Below, piece after piece: positions 9,217 through 18,202 of a stretch of 36,754 nucleotides of DNA. Where the stretch lies: the NCBI GenBank assembly GCA_021202655.1, contig JAJQCO010000244.1, positions 1-36,754 on the forward strand, written 5' to 3'. Position numbers and translations under genes: made by a program. Under the pieces are notes generated by a model. That model was not told the origin of the DNA. It ran no database searches and was given only the letters and a program-made list of their open reading frames with translations. The DNA is from Clostridiales bacterium (lineage in GTDB: Bacteria > Bacillota > Clostridia > Lachnospirales > Lachnospiraceae). Every line of letters starts with the position of its first letter. Position 1 is the first letter of the stretch.

Positions 9217-10293
9217 ATGCGGATGCGCGGATGGGTCGTGTTGTCGTGTGTGTTGCTGTCTGGCACCTGGGGCGCTACCCTGGGCTTTCGCTGGGCTTCG
9301 ACTGGAGCCGGAATCCTTGAGGCGGGCGAGGACGAAGAGCAGGGGGACGGGGCGGAGACAGATGGAGAGACAGAAGCGGCAGTGACTGCCGGGGGAGAAG
9401 CTGAGGCGGCAGCCGTCGGAGCGGATCCGGTGAAGGGCCGGTCGGGCGGAGACGAATCGGTTTTGCGCGTCAGACGAATCTGTATGGAGCGCGACGGCGT
9501 CAGCACCTACATGGTTCTGGAGGATTATCTGCCCGGCGTGGTGGCGTGCCAGATCGACTTACATTCTGCTGCAGAGGTACAAAAGTGTCAGGCGATCATC
9601 GCGCGGACCTATATCTGCCGTCTGATGGGCGAGCGGGAGGAAATCCATGAGGAGGAGCTGGACCTGGACTATCTGGGGAAGCGGACGCTGGAGGCCGCAG
9701 GCACGGCGGAACGGGAGCAGATGGCCAGGCTGCTTGAAGAGTGTGAGGAAGCGGTGCGGGAGACGGAAGGGCTGGTCATGACGTATGAGGGAGAATATAT
9801 TCTGCCGCTTTTTCATGCGGTCAGCGCCGGGAAGACCAGGCAGGGAGAGGCGGATTACCCTTATTTAAAGTCTGTGGAAAGCCGATGGGACAGGGAGGCG
9901 GAGGATTTTGAGCGTTCCTATGCCTGGAGCAGGCAGGAATTTGCGTTGCGTATCAGCGGGATTCGCGACGGCCAGTCTGTCGAAGCCTCTCAGATTCCCG
10001 GGCAGATGCAGACGATCCGGAAGGACGAGGCGGGCTATATGGTGCGGATGAAAATCGGCGCAGGAGAATACAGCGGCGAGGAAATCCAGTATGCGCTGGA
10101 GCTGCCGTCCGCCTGCTTTACCTTCTCCGGCACAGGAGACGAGATCTGCGCGCTTGTGAGGGGGCAGGGGCATGGGTACGGACTCAGTCAGGCCGGCGCT
10201 GACGGGATGGCGCGGGAGGGATGGGGATGCGAGGAGATCCTCAAATATTTTTATTCCGGAATCGCGGTAGAAAAAGAGTCGGATTCTGAATAA
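9217..10293 (+). CDS. SpoIID/LytB-domain protein
   Basis: DYLPGVVACQIDLHSAAEVQKCQAIIARTYI and GHGYGLSQAGADGMAREGWGCEEILKYFYSG. Confidence 0.85.
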   Translation: MRMRGWVVLSCVLLSGTWGATLGFRWASTGAGILEAGEDEEQGDGAETDGETEAAVTAGGEAEAAAVGADPVKGRSGGDESVLRVRRICMERDGVSTYMVLEDYLPGVVACQIDLHSAAEVQKCQAIIARTYICRLMGEREEIHEEELDLDYLGKRTLEAAGTAEREQMARLLEECEEAVRETEGLVMTYEGEYILPLFHAVSAGKTRQGEADYPYLKSVESRWDREAEDFERSYAWSRQEFALRISGIRDGQSVEASQIPGQMQTIRKDEAGYMVRMKIGAGEYSGEEIQYALELPSACFTFSGTGDEICALVRGQGHGYGLSQAGADGMAREGWGCEEILKYFYSGIAVEKESDSE

Positions 10294-10334
10294 CTCGGGT
10301 CACTTTGGTAAGAATAGTACCGAGGTGATAAACG

Positions 10335-11138
10335 GTGAAAGAGAAAATCAATCAGATGCTGAGGGACAAGCTGTTCCTTGTCATGCTGGTACTGGGCCTG
10401 CTGACTATCGTAGCTGCGGCAGGCGTCGCGCGCATGCAGAGAAGGGGCGGGTCGGACACGAATCCATATGTGGACATACGGGGGCAGGAGGAGCTTCTTG
10501 CGGAGGATCCGCCTGTGCCTGTGGCCGGGGAATCCGATGCCGGACCCGCAGAAGAAAAGGAAGAGAAGCTGGCCGGGCAGGACAATCCGGATACGGCGGT
10601 GAGGGAAGAAGAGATGGAACTCGCCCGTAAGGAATCGGCTGCGCTTCCCGCAGACCATGCGGCGGGGGAAGAGGCGGTGGAGGCCGGAGCCGGACTTGAG
10701 GCGGCTTCCGCTCTGGCGCTTGACTTTAGTCCGGAGACACGCATGAGTTGGCCGGTGCGCGGCAATGTACTCCTTGATTACAGCATGGACACGACGATCT
10801 ATTTTCCGACGCTTGACCAGTATAAGTGCAATCCGGCGCTGGTCATCCAGGGGGAGATCAGCGATCCGGTGTGTGCGCCTGCCAATGCCCGCGTGCTGAA
10901 GGTCGCTTCCAATGAGGAGATCGGCAATTACCTGACGCTTGATCTCGGAAACGGTTATACGGCGGTATGCGGTCAGCTGAAAGAGATCGCGGCGGCGGAG
11001 GGAGAGTACCTGACGCAGGGGCAGCTGCTCGGCTACGTGGCCGAGCCGACAAAATACTATACGGTTGAGGGCAGCAACGTATACTTTGCGTTGCAGCAGG
11101 ACGGCCAGACCATCGATCCGCTCGATGTCCTGGAATGA
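10335..11138 (+). CDS. SpoIIQ-like degenerate M23/LytM-domain protein
   Basis: N-terminal TM helix; WPVRGNVLLDYSMDTTIYFPTLDQYKCNPALVIQG..DPVCAPANARVLKV..GNYLTLDLGNGYTAVCGQL; adjacent to spoIID-like gene; GTG start with GAGGTGAT SD. Confidence 0.8.
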   Translation: MKEKINQMLRDKLFLVMLVLGLLTIVAAAGVARMQRRGGSDTNPYVDIRGQEELLAEDPPVPVAGESDAGPAEEKEEKLAGQDNPDTAVREEEMELARKESAALPADHAAGEEAVEAGAGLEAASALALDFSPETRMSWPVRGNVLLDYSMDTTIYFPTLDQYKCNPALVIQGEISDPVCAPANARVLKVASNEEIGNYLTLDLGNGYTAVCGQLKEIAAAEGEYLTQGQLLGYVAEPTKYYTVEGSNVYFALQQDGQTIDPLDVLE

Positions 11139-11140
11139 GT

Positions 11141-11166
11141 AAAAAGGAGGCGACCGCCTCCTTTTT
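11141..11166 (+). terminator. Rho-independent terminator
   Basis: AAAAAGGAGGCG-AC-CGCCTCCTTTTT, 12-bp perfect stem. Confidence 0.85.
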
Positions 11167-11266
11167 GGCTTGTATTCGCCGGGAAAATTGGTTATACTGG
11201 AGAGGCAAAAAAGGACAGCTTACAAAACGACACTGGAAAATCATGATTTCAGCGGAAAGGAATAGA

Positions 11267-11680
11267 ATGAATATTATGTTTTTTCTCACGCCGAAAAGTG
11301 AGGTTGCACATATTTATGAAGACGATTCGCTCCGCCAGGCTCTGGAGAAGATGGAGAATCACCGTTATTCCGCGGTGCCGCTCCTGACGCGCCACGGAGG
11401 CTATGTCGGGACGATCACGGAGGGCGATCTGCTGTGGGGGATCAAGAATCAGTACGATCTCAATCTGAAGGAGGCGCAGTACATCCCGATCACCAGCATC
11501 CGGCGAAGGATCGATTATCTGCCGGTGAATGCGAAGTGCAATATGGAGGATCTGATCGAGCGGGCGTTGAATCAGAATTTTGTGCCGGTCGTGGACGACC
11601 GGGGACTGTTTATCGGAATTGTCACGAGAAAGGATATTATCCGCTACTATGCGAAAAAGAGCGGACAAAAAGTGGACTGA
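11267..11680 (+). CDS. CBS-domain protein
   Basis: Paired CBS pattern HRYSAVPLLTRHGGYVGTITEGDLLWGI and NFVPVVDDRGLFIGIVTRKDIIRYY; ATG at 11267 preceded by ggaaagg. Confidence 0.85.
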   Translation: MNIMFFLTPKSEVAHIYEDDSLRQALEKMENHRYSAVPLLTRHGGYVGTITEGDLLWGIKNQYDLNLKEAQYIPITSIRRRIDYLPVNAKCNMEDLIERALNQNFVPVVDDRGLFIGIVTRKDIIRYYAKKSGQKVD

Positions 11681-11773
11681 TCATATTTGACGAGACTGGA
11701 TATTCTCACCAATCCACTGCGGTGCTATCATGGGGTGCAGAAACACAGGATAGACGAAAAGGAGTGATCGAGA

Positions 11774-12373
11774 ATGAACAGATCAGATAATAAAGTTCAC
11801 AAAATTGCGCTGACGGCCCTGATGGCGGCCCTGTGCTACGTTTCATTTACTTATTTGAAGATTCCGATTCCGACTTTCGGCGGCGATTACACGGCGCTTC
11901 ACATCGGAAACGCGTTCTGTGTGCTGGCGGCGCTGCTTCTGGGCGGCTGGTACGGCGGCCTGGCCGGTTCTCTGGGGATGACGATCGCGGATATCCTCGA
12001 TCCGGTGTATATCACCAGCGCGCCGAAGACCTTCATCCTGAAGCTTTGCATTGGCCTGATCAGCGGATTCATCGCGCATCGCGTTGCACATATCACGGAA
12101 TCTCATGACGCGAAGTATGTTTTTAAGTGGACGCTCATCGCGTCGATCGCCGGACTTGGCTTCAACGTCATTGCGGATCCGATTGTCGGATATTTTTACA
12201 AAAATTACATCCTCGGCGTTCAGTCGGACGCGGCGAAGATTATGGCGACGTGGGCGGCCGGCGTGACCTTCCTCAACGCAGTCGTCGGGACGGTGGTGGT
12301 TGTGGCGGTTTATCTCGCCGTTCGTCCGGTTCTCAGGAAAGCCGGTTTGTTCGAGGTCATTTCAGAGAGCTGA
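11774..12373 (+). CDS. ECF transporter S component
   Basis: KIALTALMAALCYVSFTYLKIPIP and multiple TM helices with GGWYGGLAGSLGMTIADIL. Confidence 0.8.
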   Translation: MNRSDNKVHKIALTALMAALCYVSFTYLKIPIPTFGGDYTALHIGNAFCVLAALLLGGWYGGLAGSLGMTIADILDPVYITSAPKTFILKLCIGLISGFIAHRVAHITESHDAKYVFKWTLIASIAGLGFNVIADPIVGYFYKNYILGVQSDAAKIMATWAAGVTFLNAVVGTVVVVAVYLAVRPVLRKAGLFEVISES

Positions 12374-12443
12374 GGCGCGGTTGGCAGCTGCCCGGCAGGC
12401 GAGAGGACGAAAAGAGAACAGGTTCCTATCAGCGGTGAGAGCT

Positions 12444-12475
12444 TCCCGGAGGGATTTTTCCTTCCGGGATTTTTT
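12444..12475 (+). terminator. Rho-independent terminator
   Basis: TCCCGGAGGGATTTTTCCTTCCGGGATTTTTT. Confidence 0.75.
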
Positions 12476-12550
12476 CGCCGGGAATTTTTTGGAAAGTTAT
12501 GGTAGCGGATTTCTGAGTTTTGTTGTACAATGGAGTCATGTATAGGTTCG

Positions 12551-12600
12551 GAAACGATTTGAAACGGGGTTCCCCAAATTTTTGCGAAACATTTTGAAAC
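12551..12600 (+). promoter_or_regulatory. Candidate enhancer (UAS): paired GAAAC repeats at 10-bp spacing
   Basis: GAAAC at 12551 and 12561, and at 12586 and 12596. Confidence 0.55.
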
Positions 12601-12750
12601 ACGAAAGATGAATGACGTTTCATGAAATCATGCGTCAGATCAGAGCGCGAAGAGGATTTTTATATTTAATATGGAAGAAAGTGAGTCCTTTTGCGGCTTT
12701 TGACGCCGATTGTCGTGCCGTGCATGAGCAGGAATGGGGAAAACCATACC

Positions 12751-12766
12751 TGGCATGTTTTTTGCT
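12751..12766 (+). promoter_or_regulatory. Sigma54 (-24/-12) promoter
   Basis: TGGCATGTTTTTTGCT: GG-N10-GC spacing, 44 bp upstream of the first gene of the catabolic operon. Confidence 0.8.
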
Positions 12767-12809
12767 GTAAACACATACAAAAGAAAAGGAAAGGAGAAGG
12801 TGTGAGGCT

Positions 12810-13646
12810 ATGAGACTTTGTTATCAGGTTGCAACGCCAGATGTGGCGATTGCAGATTCTGTGACCGCCTATCAGGGACCGTTGGAGAAGAGCTTTTCTG
12901 ATCTGGCTTCCTTTGGCTACAAGGGAGTCGAGCTCATGACGCTGAACCCGTCCAAGCTGGACTGGGAATTTGTGAAGAGCGAGGCGGAGAAAAACGGGCT
13001 GAAGGTCGTTCTTGTCTGTACGGGAGAGATCTTCGGGCAGCTCGGATTAAGCTATACCAATCCGAAGGCGGAGATCCGTGCGGAGGCGATTGCCAGAAGC
13101 AAGGAGATCATTGATTTCGCATCGTACCTGGGAGCGAATATCAATATCGGCCGTGTCCGCGGCCAGTACTGCGCGGAGCTGACAAAGGAGCAGACGGAGG
13201 AGTATGCGGTGGCGGCTTTCAGAGAGCTGGCTGATTATGCGGCTCCGAAGAATGTCAAGATTGCCCTGGAGACGGTGACGATCATGCAGACGAACTTCAT
13301 CAACACCTGCGCGGAGGGCGCTGCGATGGTTGATCGCGTGGATCGTCCGAATTTCAGACTGATGCTGGATGTCTTCCATCTGAATCTGGAGGAGAAGGAC
13401 GTCATCGAGGCGATCAGACAGTACAGCCCCTATAACATCCATGTACATCTGGCGGATAACAACCGCCGTTATCCGGGACATTGCGGACTGGATTTCGAGA
13501 AGATCATTTCTACCTTTAAGGAATGCGGATATGACGCAGCGTTCTGCACAGAGATCTTCCAGATTCCGAGCATGGAGGAAGCGGCGAAGGGAGCGATCGC
13601 TCATCTGCAGCCGATCCTGGACAAGGTGTACGGACCGCAGCAGTAG
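12810..13646 (+). CDS. TIM-barrel sugar isomerase/epimerase (5-keto-L-gluconate epimerase/IolO-like)
   Basis: ISTSD-like ATPDVAIADSVTAYQGPLEKS..GYKGVELM; HVHLADNNRRYPGHCGLDFEKI; xylose-isomerase-like TIM barrel pattern. Confidence 0.8.
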   Translation: MRLCYQVATPDVAIADSVTAYQGPLEKSFSDLASFGYKGVELMTLNPSKLDWEFVKSEAEKNGLKVVLVCTGEIFGQLGLSYTNPKAEIRAEAIARSKEIIDFASYLGANINIGRVRGQYCAELTKEQTEEYAVAAFRELADYAAPKNVKIALETVTIMQTNFINTCAEGAAMVDRVDRPNFRLMLDVFHLNLEEKDVIEAIRQYSPYNIHVHLADNNRRYPGHCGLDFEKIISTFKECGYDAAFCTEIFQIPSMEEAAKGAIAHLQPILDKVYGPQQ

Positions 13647-13658
13647 GAGGCTGAAACC

Positions 13659-14318
13659 ATGAAAAGTATTGCATTGATTCACACGGTGAAATCGCTCGCC
13701 ATATCCTTTGACCAGATGCTGAAGGATTATGTGGGCGAGGAGGTAAAGGTTCACAACCTCTGGGACGATTTCCTGGCCAACAACCCGAACGAGATCGGCG
13801 AGTTCACGATTGACAACCGCAACCGTCTTTTCAATGACGTCAAGACGGCGGAGTTAACCGGAACGGACATGATCGTGGTCACCTGCTCGACCCTGACGCC
13901 GATTGTCGGCATGATCCGTCCGTTTGTGAAGGTTCCGCTGATCGCCATCGACGACGAGATGGGGCGGAAGGCTGTGACCTACGGAGACCGCGTCCTGATT
14001 CTGGCGACCGCAGGCAGCACGCAGGGGCCGCTGACGGACAAACTCCGGGAGGAAGCGGCGAAGCTGGGCAAGATGATTCAGATTGATTTCCTTGCCAATG
14101 CGGAAGCCTTTGCCGCGATGAAGGCGCTCGAGATGGAGAAGCATGACGCGCTGCTGCTTGAGATGGCGAAGGACATCTCCGGCTATGACTGCGTGGTACT
14201 TGCGCAGGCATCGATGGCTCATCTCGACAAGAGGATTGAGGAGATCTGCGGGATCCCCGTACTTTCCAACATTTCATTTTGCCTGCAGCAGGTGAAGGAA
14301 ACCTTATCAACTCTGTAA
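13659..14318 (+). CDS. Aspartate/glutamate racemase superfamily protein
   Basis: DMIVVTCSTLTPIVGMIRPFVKVPLIAIDDEM and DRVLILATAGSTQGPL. Confidence 0.8.
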   Translation: MKSIALIHTVKSLAISFDQMLKDYVGEEVKVHNLWDDFLANNPNEIGEFTIDNRNRLFNDVKTAELTGTDMIVVTCSTLTPIVGMIRPFVKVPLIAIDDEMGRKAVTYGDRVLILATAGSTQGPLTDKLREEAAKLGKMIQIDFLANAEAFAAMKALEMEKHDALLLEMAKDISGYDCVVLAQASMAHLDKRIEEICGIPVLSNISFCLQQVKETLSTL

Positions 14319-14380
14319 TGATTCAGGACGATGTCGGCCTGGATGATTATAAATCAATCAAAGAAAAGAGGACTATCAAA

Positions 14381-15208
14381 ATGACCAACGAAAAGAAACA
14401 GGAGTTGGATGCGCTCTGTCTCCATTTCAGACGCACGTTAATTGACATTTTGCACCAGAAGCAGACCGGACATCCGGGCGGCTCTCTTTCCGTATGTGAG
14501 ATTCTGACGGATCTGTATTTTAACGACGCGAATATCACCCCGGAGAATTTTGGCGACAGAAGCCGCGATAAGATCGTTCTCTGCAAGGGACATGCGGCTC
14601 CGATGCTGTATCTGAACCTGGCTGAGAAAGGCTTCTTCCCGAAGGAAGCTCTCTACACCCTGCGCGACATCGACAGCATCCTGCAGGGACATCCGTGCTC
14701 CAAGGAGACTCCTGGCGTCGAGGCATCTACCGGCCCGCTGGGCGCAGGCTATCCTCTGGCTCTGGGTGTTGCTCTTGCGGATATGCATGACGGCATTGAC
14801 GCTTATACCTATGCGATCCTTGGCGACGGCGAGATCAATGAGGGCGTTGTCTGGGAGACCTGCATGAACGCTTCCAAGTTCAAGGCAGATCATCTGATTT
14901 CGATTCTTGACTGGAACGGCGTACAGCTCGACGGCACCAATGCTGAGATCATGCCGATGGGCGATGTAGAGCTGAAGTTCAAGGCGTTCGGATACAATAC
15001 GATCGTATGCGACGGCCATGACGTATCCGCCATCAGCGCGGCGATCGAGGTTGCCAAGACGGTCAAGGGCGTGCCGAGCATCATCCTGGCCAAGACGGTC
15101 AAGGGCAAGGGCATTTCCTTCATGGAAGGCAAGAATACCTGGCACGGAGCTCCGATCAAGGACGAGTTCTATGAAATCGCAGTGAAAGAATTAGGGGGTG
15201 TACAGTAA
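14381..15208 (+). CDS. Transketolase N-terminal (TPP-binding) subunit
   Basis: QTGHPGGSLSVCEILTDLYF, KGHAAPMLYLNLAEKGFF, GDGEINEGVVWE. Confidence 0.93.
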   Translation: MTNEKKQELDALCLHFRRTLIDILHQKQTGHPGGSLSVCEILTDLYFNDANITPENFGDRSRDKIVLCKGHAAPMLYLNLAEKGFFPKEALYTLRDIDSILQGHPCSKETPGVEASTGPLGAGYPLALGVALADMHDGIDAYTYAILGDGEINEGVVWETCMNASKFKADHLISILDWNGVQLDGTNAEIMPMGDVELKFKAFGYNTIVCDGHDVSAISAAIEVAKTVKGVPSIILAKTVKGKGISFMEGKNTWHGAPIKDEFYEIAVKELGGVQ

Positions 15209-16140
15209 TGGCAAAGGCAATTCGTGACGTATACGGTGAGACACTGAAGAAATATGGTGAGACGAATGAGAATATCGTAGTTCTGGATGCCGACGTATCC
15301 AGCTCTACCAAGTCCGCAGTATTTGGCAAGGCATATCCGGATCGCTTCTACAACTGCGGTATTTCCGAGTATGCCATGATGGGCATCGCGGCAGGTATGG
15401 CCAAGAGCGGCAAGATCCCGTTCGTGAACACGTTCGCGGTATTCCTGACCACTCTGGGTTCCCTGGCAGCGAGAACCTTCATGTCCTATTCCGGGCTTCC
15501 GATCAAGATGATGGGCGGCTACGGCGGACTGTCCGACGCGTTTGACGGTGCGACCCATCACGCTCTGGAAGATATCGCCATGATGAGAACGCTTCCGAAT
15601 ATCCAGGTTCTGGTTGCTTCTGATGCACAGATCACAGACTGGATGGTAAAGTATGCGATTGAGACTCCGGAGCCGATGTATATCCGCCTTTCCAGAGATG
15701 CCGCTCCGGATTGCCATCCGGCAGACGCCAAGTTTGAGATCGGCAAGGGCATGGTTGTCAAAGAGGGTACGGATGTTGCGATTATCGCCTGCGGCCTGAT
15801 GGTCAGCACGGCTCTCACAGCAGCGGAGCAGCTGGCTGCGAAGGGCATCAATGCAAAGGTTGTCGATATGTACAGCATCAAGCCGATCGACGCAGAGCTG
15901 ATTGTTGAGTGCGCGAAGTGTGGCGCGATCGTGACCGCAGAGGAGCACAGCGTGATCGGCGGCCTTGGCGGCGCGGTTGCAGAGGTTCTGGCGAAGGAAG
16001 GCTGCGCGGTTCCGACTGAGATGGTCGGCATGATGGATCGTCACGGCGAGTCCGGCCCGTACAAGTCTCTTCTGAAGAAGTATGGCCTGGATGCGGACGC
16101 AGTTGCAGCGGCAGCTGAGAAGGCAGTATCCCGCAAGTAA
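15208..16140 (+). CDS. Transketolase C-terminal (Pyr) subunit
   Basis: NIVVLDADVSSSTKSAVFGKAYPDRFYNCGISEYAMMGIAAGMA; stop/start overlap TAATG with the upstream subunit. Confidence 0.93.
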   Translation: MAKAIRDVYGETLKKYGETNENIVVLDADVSSSTKSAVFGKAYPDRFYNCGISEYAMMGIAAGMAKSGKIPFVNTFAVFLTTLGSLAARTFMSYSGLPIKMMGGYGGLSDAFDGATHHALEDIAMMRTLPNIQVLVASDAQITDWMVKYAIETPEPMYIRLSRDAAPDCHPADAKFEIGKGMVVKEGTDVAIIACGLMVSTALTAAEQLAAKGINAKVVDMYSIKPIDAELIVECAKCGAIVTAEEHSVIGGLGGAVAEVLAKEGCAVPTEMVGMMDRHGESGPYKSLLKKYGLDADAVAAAAEKAVSRK

Positions 16141-16167
16141 GAATGAACCGTATGGAAAGCAGGTATC

Positions 16168-17082
16168 GTGATGGAGAAATCTATGAGACGTTACATGAAG
16201 GTCGGTACGATTCTTCATGTCACTTACAAGGAGCTCGGCGGCGGTGAGGGTCCGATCCTGGAACGCCTCAAAAAGATCGTGACCGATCCTTATTTTGAAG
16301 TCGTAGAAGTGGCGCAGATGAAGGACAGCAAGGTCCGGAAGGCTGCGGCAGAGATGATAGCCTGCGGGCATATGACGACAGCATACGGCGGACAGGGCCG
16401 TATGCTGGGCGCCGGCCTGAACATAAACGATCTCGATGAGGCCGGGCGTCAGGCGGCGATTGCATCCCTGAAGGAAGGGATAGACGAGGCATATGAAATC
16501 CATGCTGCGGATTTCGCCTTCCTGGCCGGAAGATATGAGGAGGAGACGAAGGAAGAATCCTTCCAGGCTCTCCTGAAATCGACCAGGGAGCTTTGCGAGT
16601 ACGCGAAGGCAAAGGGAGATATGCCGATTTTGTGCGAGGTATTTGATTACGACATCGCAAAGAAGTCGCTGATCGGACCGGTGGATATGGCGAAGCGCTA
16701 CGCCAGCGAGATCTGCGCGGATTATGACAATTTCGGGCTTATGGTGGATTTGAGCCATATTCCGATGATTCACGAGACGATTGAGGAGAACCTTCTCCCG
16801 GTACAGAAATACATCCGCCACGCTCACATGGGCAACACGGTCATCAAGAGTCCGGACTGCCCGGCTTACGGAGACGAGCATCCGCGGTTCGGTTTCCCGA
16901 ACAGCGAGAACGATGTGGAGGAGCTGGCCGCCTATCTGCGGCTGCTGTTGGAGATCGGCTTCCTGAATGAGAAGAATCGGCCGATTGTCAGTTTTGAGGT
17001 GAAGCCATTTGGCGACGAGGACCCCGACGTCACTCTCGCCAATGCGAAGAGGACCCTGGATCTTGCCTGGGAACTCGTATAA
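16168..17082 (+). CDS. TIM-barrel sugar phosphate isomerase/epimerase-like protein
   Basis: GLMVDLSHIPM, HAHMGNTVI, EHPRFGFPNSENDVEELAAYL. Confidence 0.75.
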   Translation: MMEKSMRRYMKVGTILHVTYKELGGGEGPILERLKKIVTDPYFEVVEVAQMKDSKVRKAAAEMIACGHMTTAYGGQGRMLGAGLNINDLDEAGRQAAIASLKEGIDEAYEIHAADFAFLAGRYEEETKEESFQALLKSTRELCEYAKAKGDMPILCEVFDYDIAKKSLIGPVDMAKRYASEICADYDNFGLMVDLSHIPMIHETIEENLLPVQKYIRHAHMGNTVIKSPDCPAYGDEHPRFGFPNSENDVEELAAYLRLLLEIGFLNEKNRPIVSFEVKPFGDEDPDVTLANAKRTLDLAWELV

Positions 17083-17121
17083 ATCAAATTTTTGTCGCTT
17101 TTAAGGAGGAAAAAACCAATT

Positions 17122-18018
17122 ATGAAAGATTCCATTCATAAGTATTTTCAGGTCGGGACAATCCGCTGGATGTCTTTCCCGAAGAGAAGCATCATCGACC
17201 AGGTGAAGAGAATTGCCGTTGATGATTATTTCGATGTGATTGAGCTGACCAAATGCACCGACGACGCAGAGCGTGAGGAAGTCAAGAAGATTCTTGAGCA
17301 GTCTCATCTGAAGGTCTGCTACGGCGCACAGCCGAGACTTCTCGGACCGAAGCTGAACCCGAACGATATCGACGAAGAGGGCAGAAAGGCCGCTGAGGCT
17401 ACCCTGATCGAGGCGATCGACGAGGCAGAGTATCTTGGCGCGAAGGGAATCGCGTTCCTGGCTGGCAAGTGGGCGCCGGAGACGAAGGATCAGGCGTATG
17501 CCCAGCTTCTGAAGACAACCCGCAATCTCTGCGATTATGCGAAGACCAAGGGAATGATGGTTGAGCTTGAGGTCTTTGACTTCGATCTCGACAAGGCTGC
17601 CCTGATCGGACCGGCTCCGTATGCGGCGCAGTTTGCGGCGGATATGAGAACCACGCACAACAACTTTGGCCTGCTGGTGGATCTCTCTCATTTCCCGACC
17701 ACCTATGAGACTTCCAAGTTTGTCATTCAGACGGTGCGTCCGTACATCACCCACCTTCACTTTGGCAATGCGGTTGTCAAGAAGGGCTATCCGATGTATG
17801 GCGATCTGCATCCGCGTCTGGGTTATCCGGACAGCGCGAACGACGTCGAGCAGCTGGCGGATTATCTGACCGTCCTGAAGCAGGAGGGCTTCTTCAACGC
17901 GAAGGATCCGATGGTTCTCTCCATGGAAGTCACGCTTGCGCCGGGTGAGGACGACGAGATTGTCCTGGCGAACACCAAGAGATGCTTAAATCGCGCGTGG
18001 GCGATGGTAGAAGACTGA
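17122..18018 (+). CDS. TIM-barrel sugar phosphate isomerase/epimerase-like protein (paralog of the previous gene)
   Basis: GLLVDLSHFPT, HLHFGNAVV, LHPRLGYPDSANDVEQLADYL; AAGGAGG SD upstream of ATG 17122. Confidence 0.75.
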   Translation: MKDSIHKYFQVGTIRWMSFPKRSIIDQVKRIAVDDYFDVIELTKCTDDAEREEVKKILEQSHLKVCYGAQPRLLGPKLNPNDIDEEGRKAAEATLIEAIDEAEYLGAKGIAFLAGKWAPETKDQAYAQLLKTTRNLCDYAKTKGMMVELEVFDFDLDKAALIGPAPYAAQFAADMRTTHNNFGLLVDLSHFPTTYETSKFVIQTVRPYITHLHFGNAVVKKGYPMYGDLHPRLGYPDSANDVEQLADYLTVLKQEGFFNAKDPMVLSMEVTLAPGEDDEIVLANTKRCLNRAWAMVED

Positions 18019-18037
18019 TTCAGAGGATTATCACGGG

Positions 18038-18058
18038 GGTCAGCTCGTCTGACCCCGA
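18038..18058 (+). repeat. Perfect hairpin GGGGTCAG-CTCGT-CTGACCCC in the gap before the hydroxyacid dehydrogenase gene
   Basis: Direct inverted repeat; no T-run follows. Confidence 0.6.
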
Positions 18059-18133
18059 CATTATCATTATAAACAGCTATGCTAAGCTTAGTCTGCGCCT
18101 GCGGCCTGACTTCGCTAAGCGCCGCTGCATACA

Positions 18134-18188
18134 TGAAAGTTGCCAATCATCCTGCGCCTTGCGGCTTGGATTCTTGGACTTTCATAGT
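18134..18188 (-). repeat. Dispersed palindromic repeat family 1, copy 2 (inverted)
   Basis: Reverse complement matches 3276-3330 with one mismatch. Confidence 0.85.
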
Positions 18189-18202
18189 AAAGGAGACAGA
18201 AT

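Noticed and set aside
15169-16881. 570-aa minus-strand ORF opposite the transketolase and isomerase genes
   Set aside because: Shadow ORF antisense to well-supported coding genes; no recognisable domain
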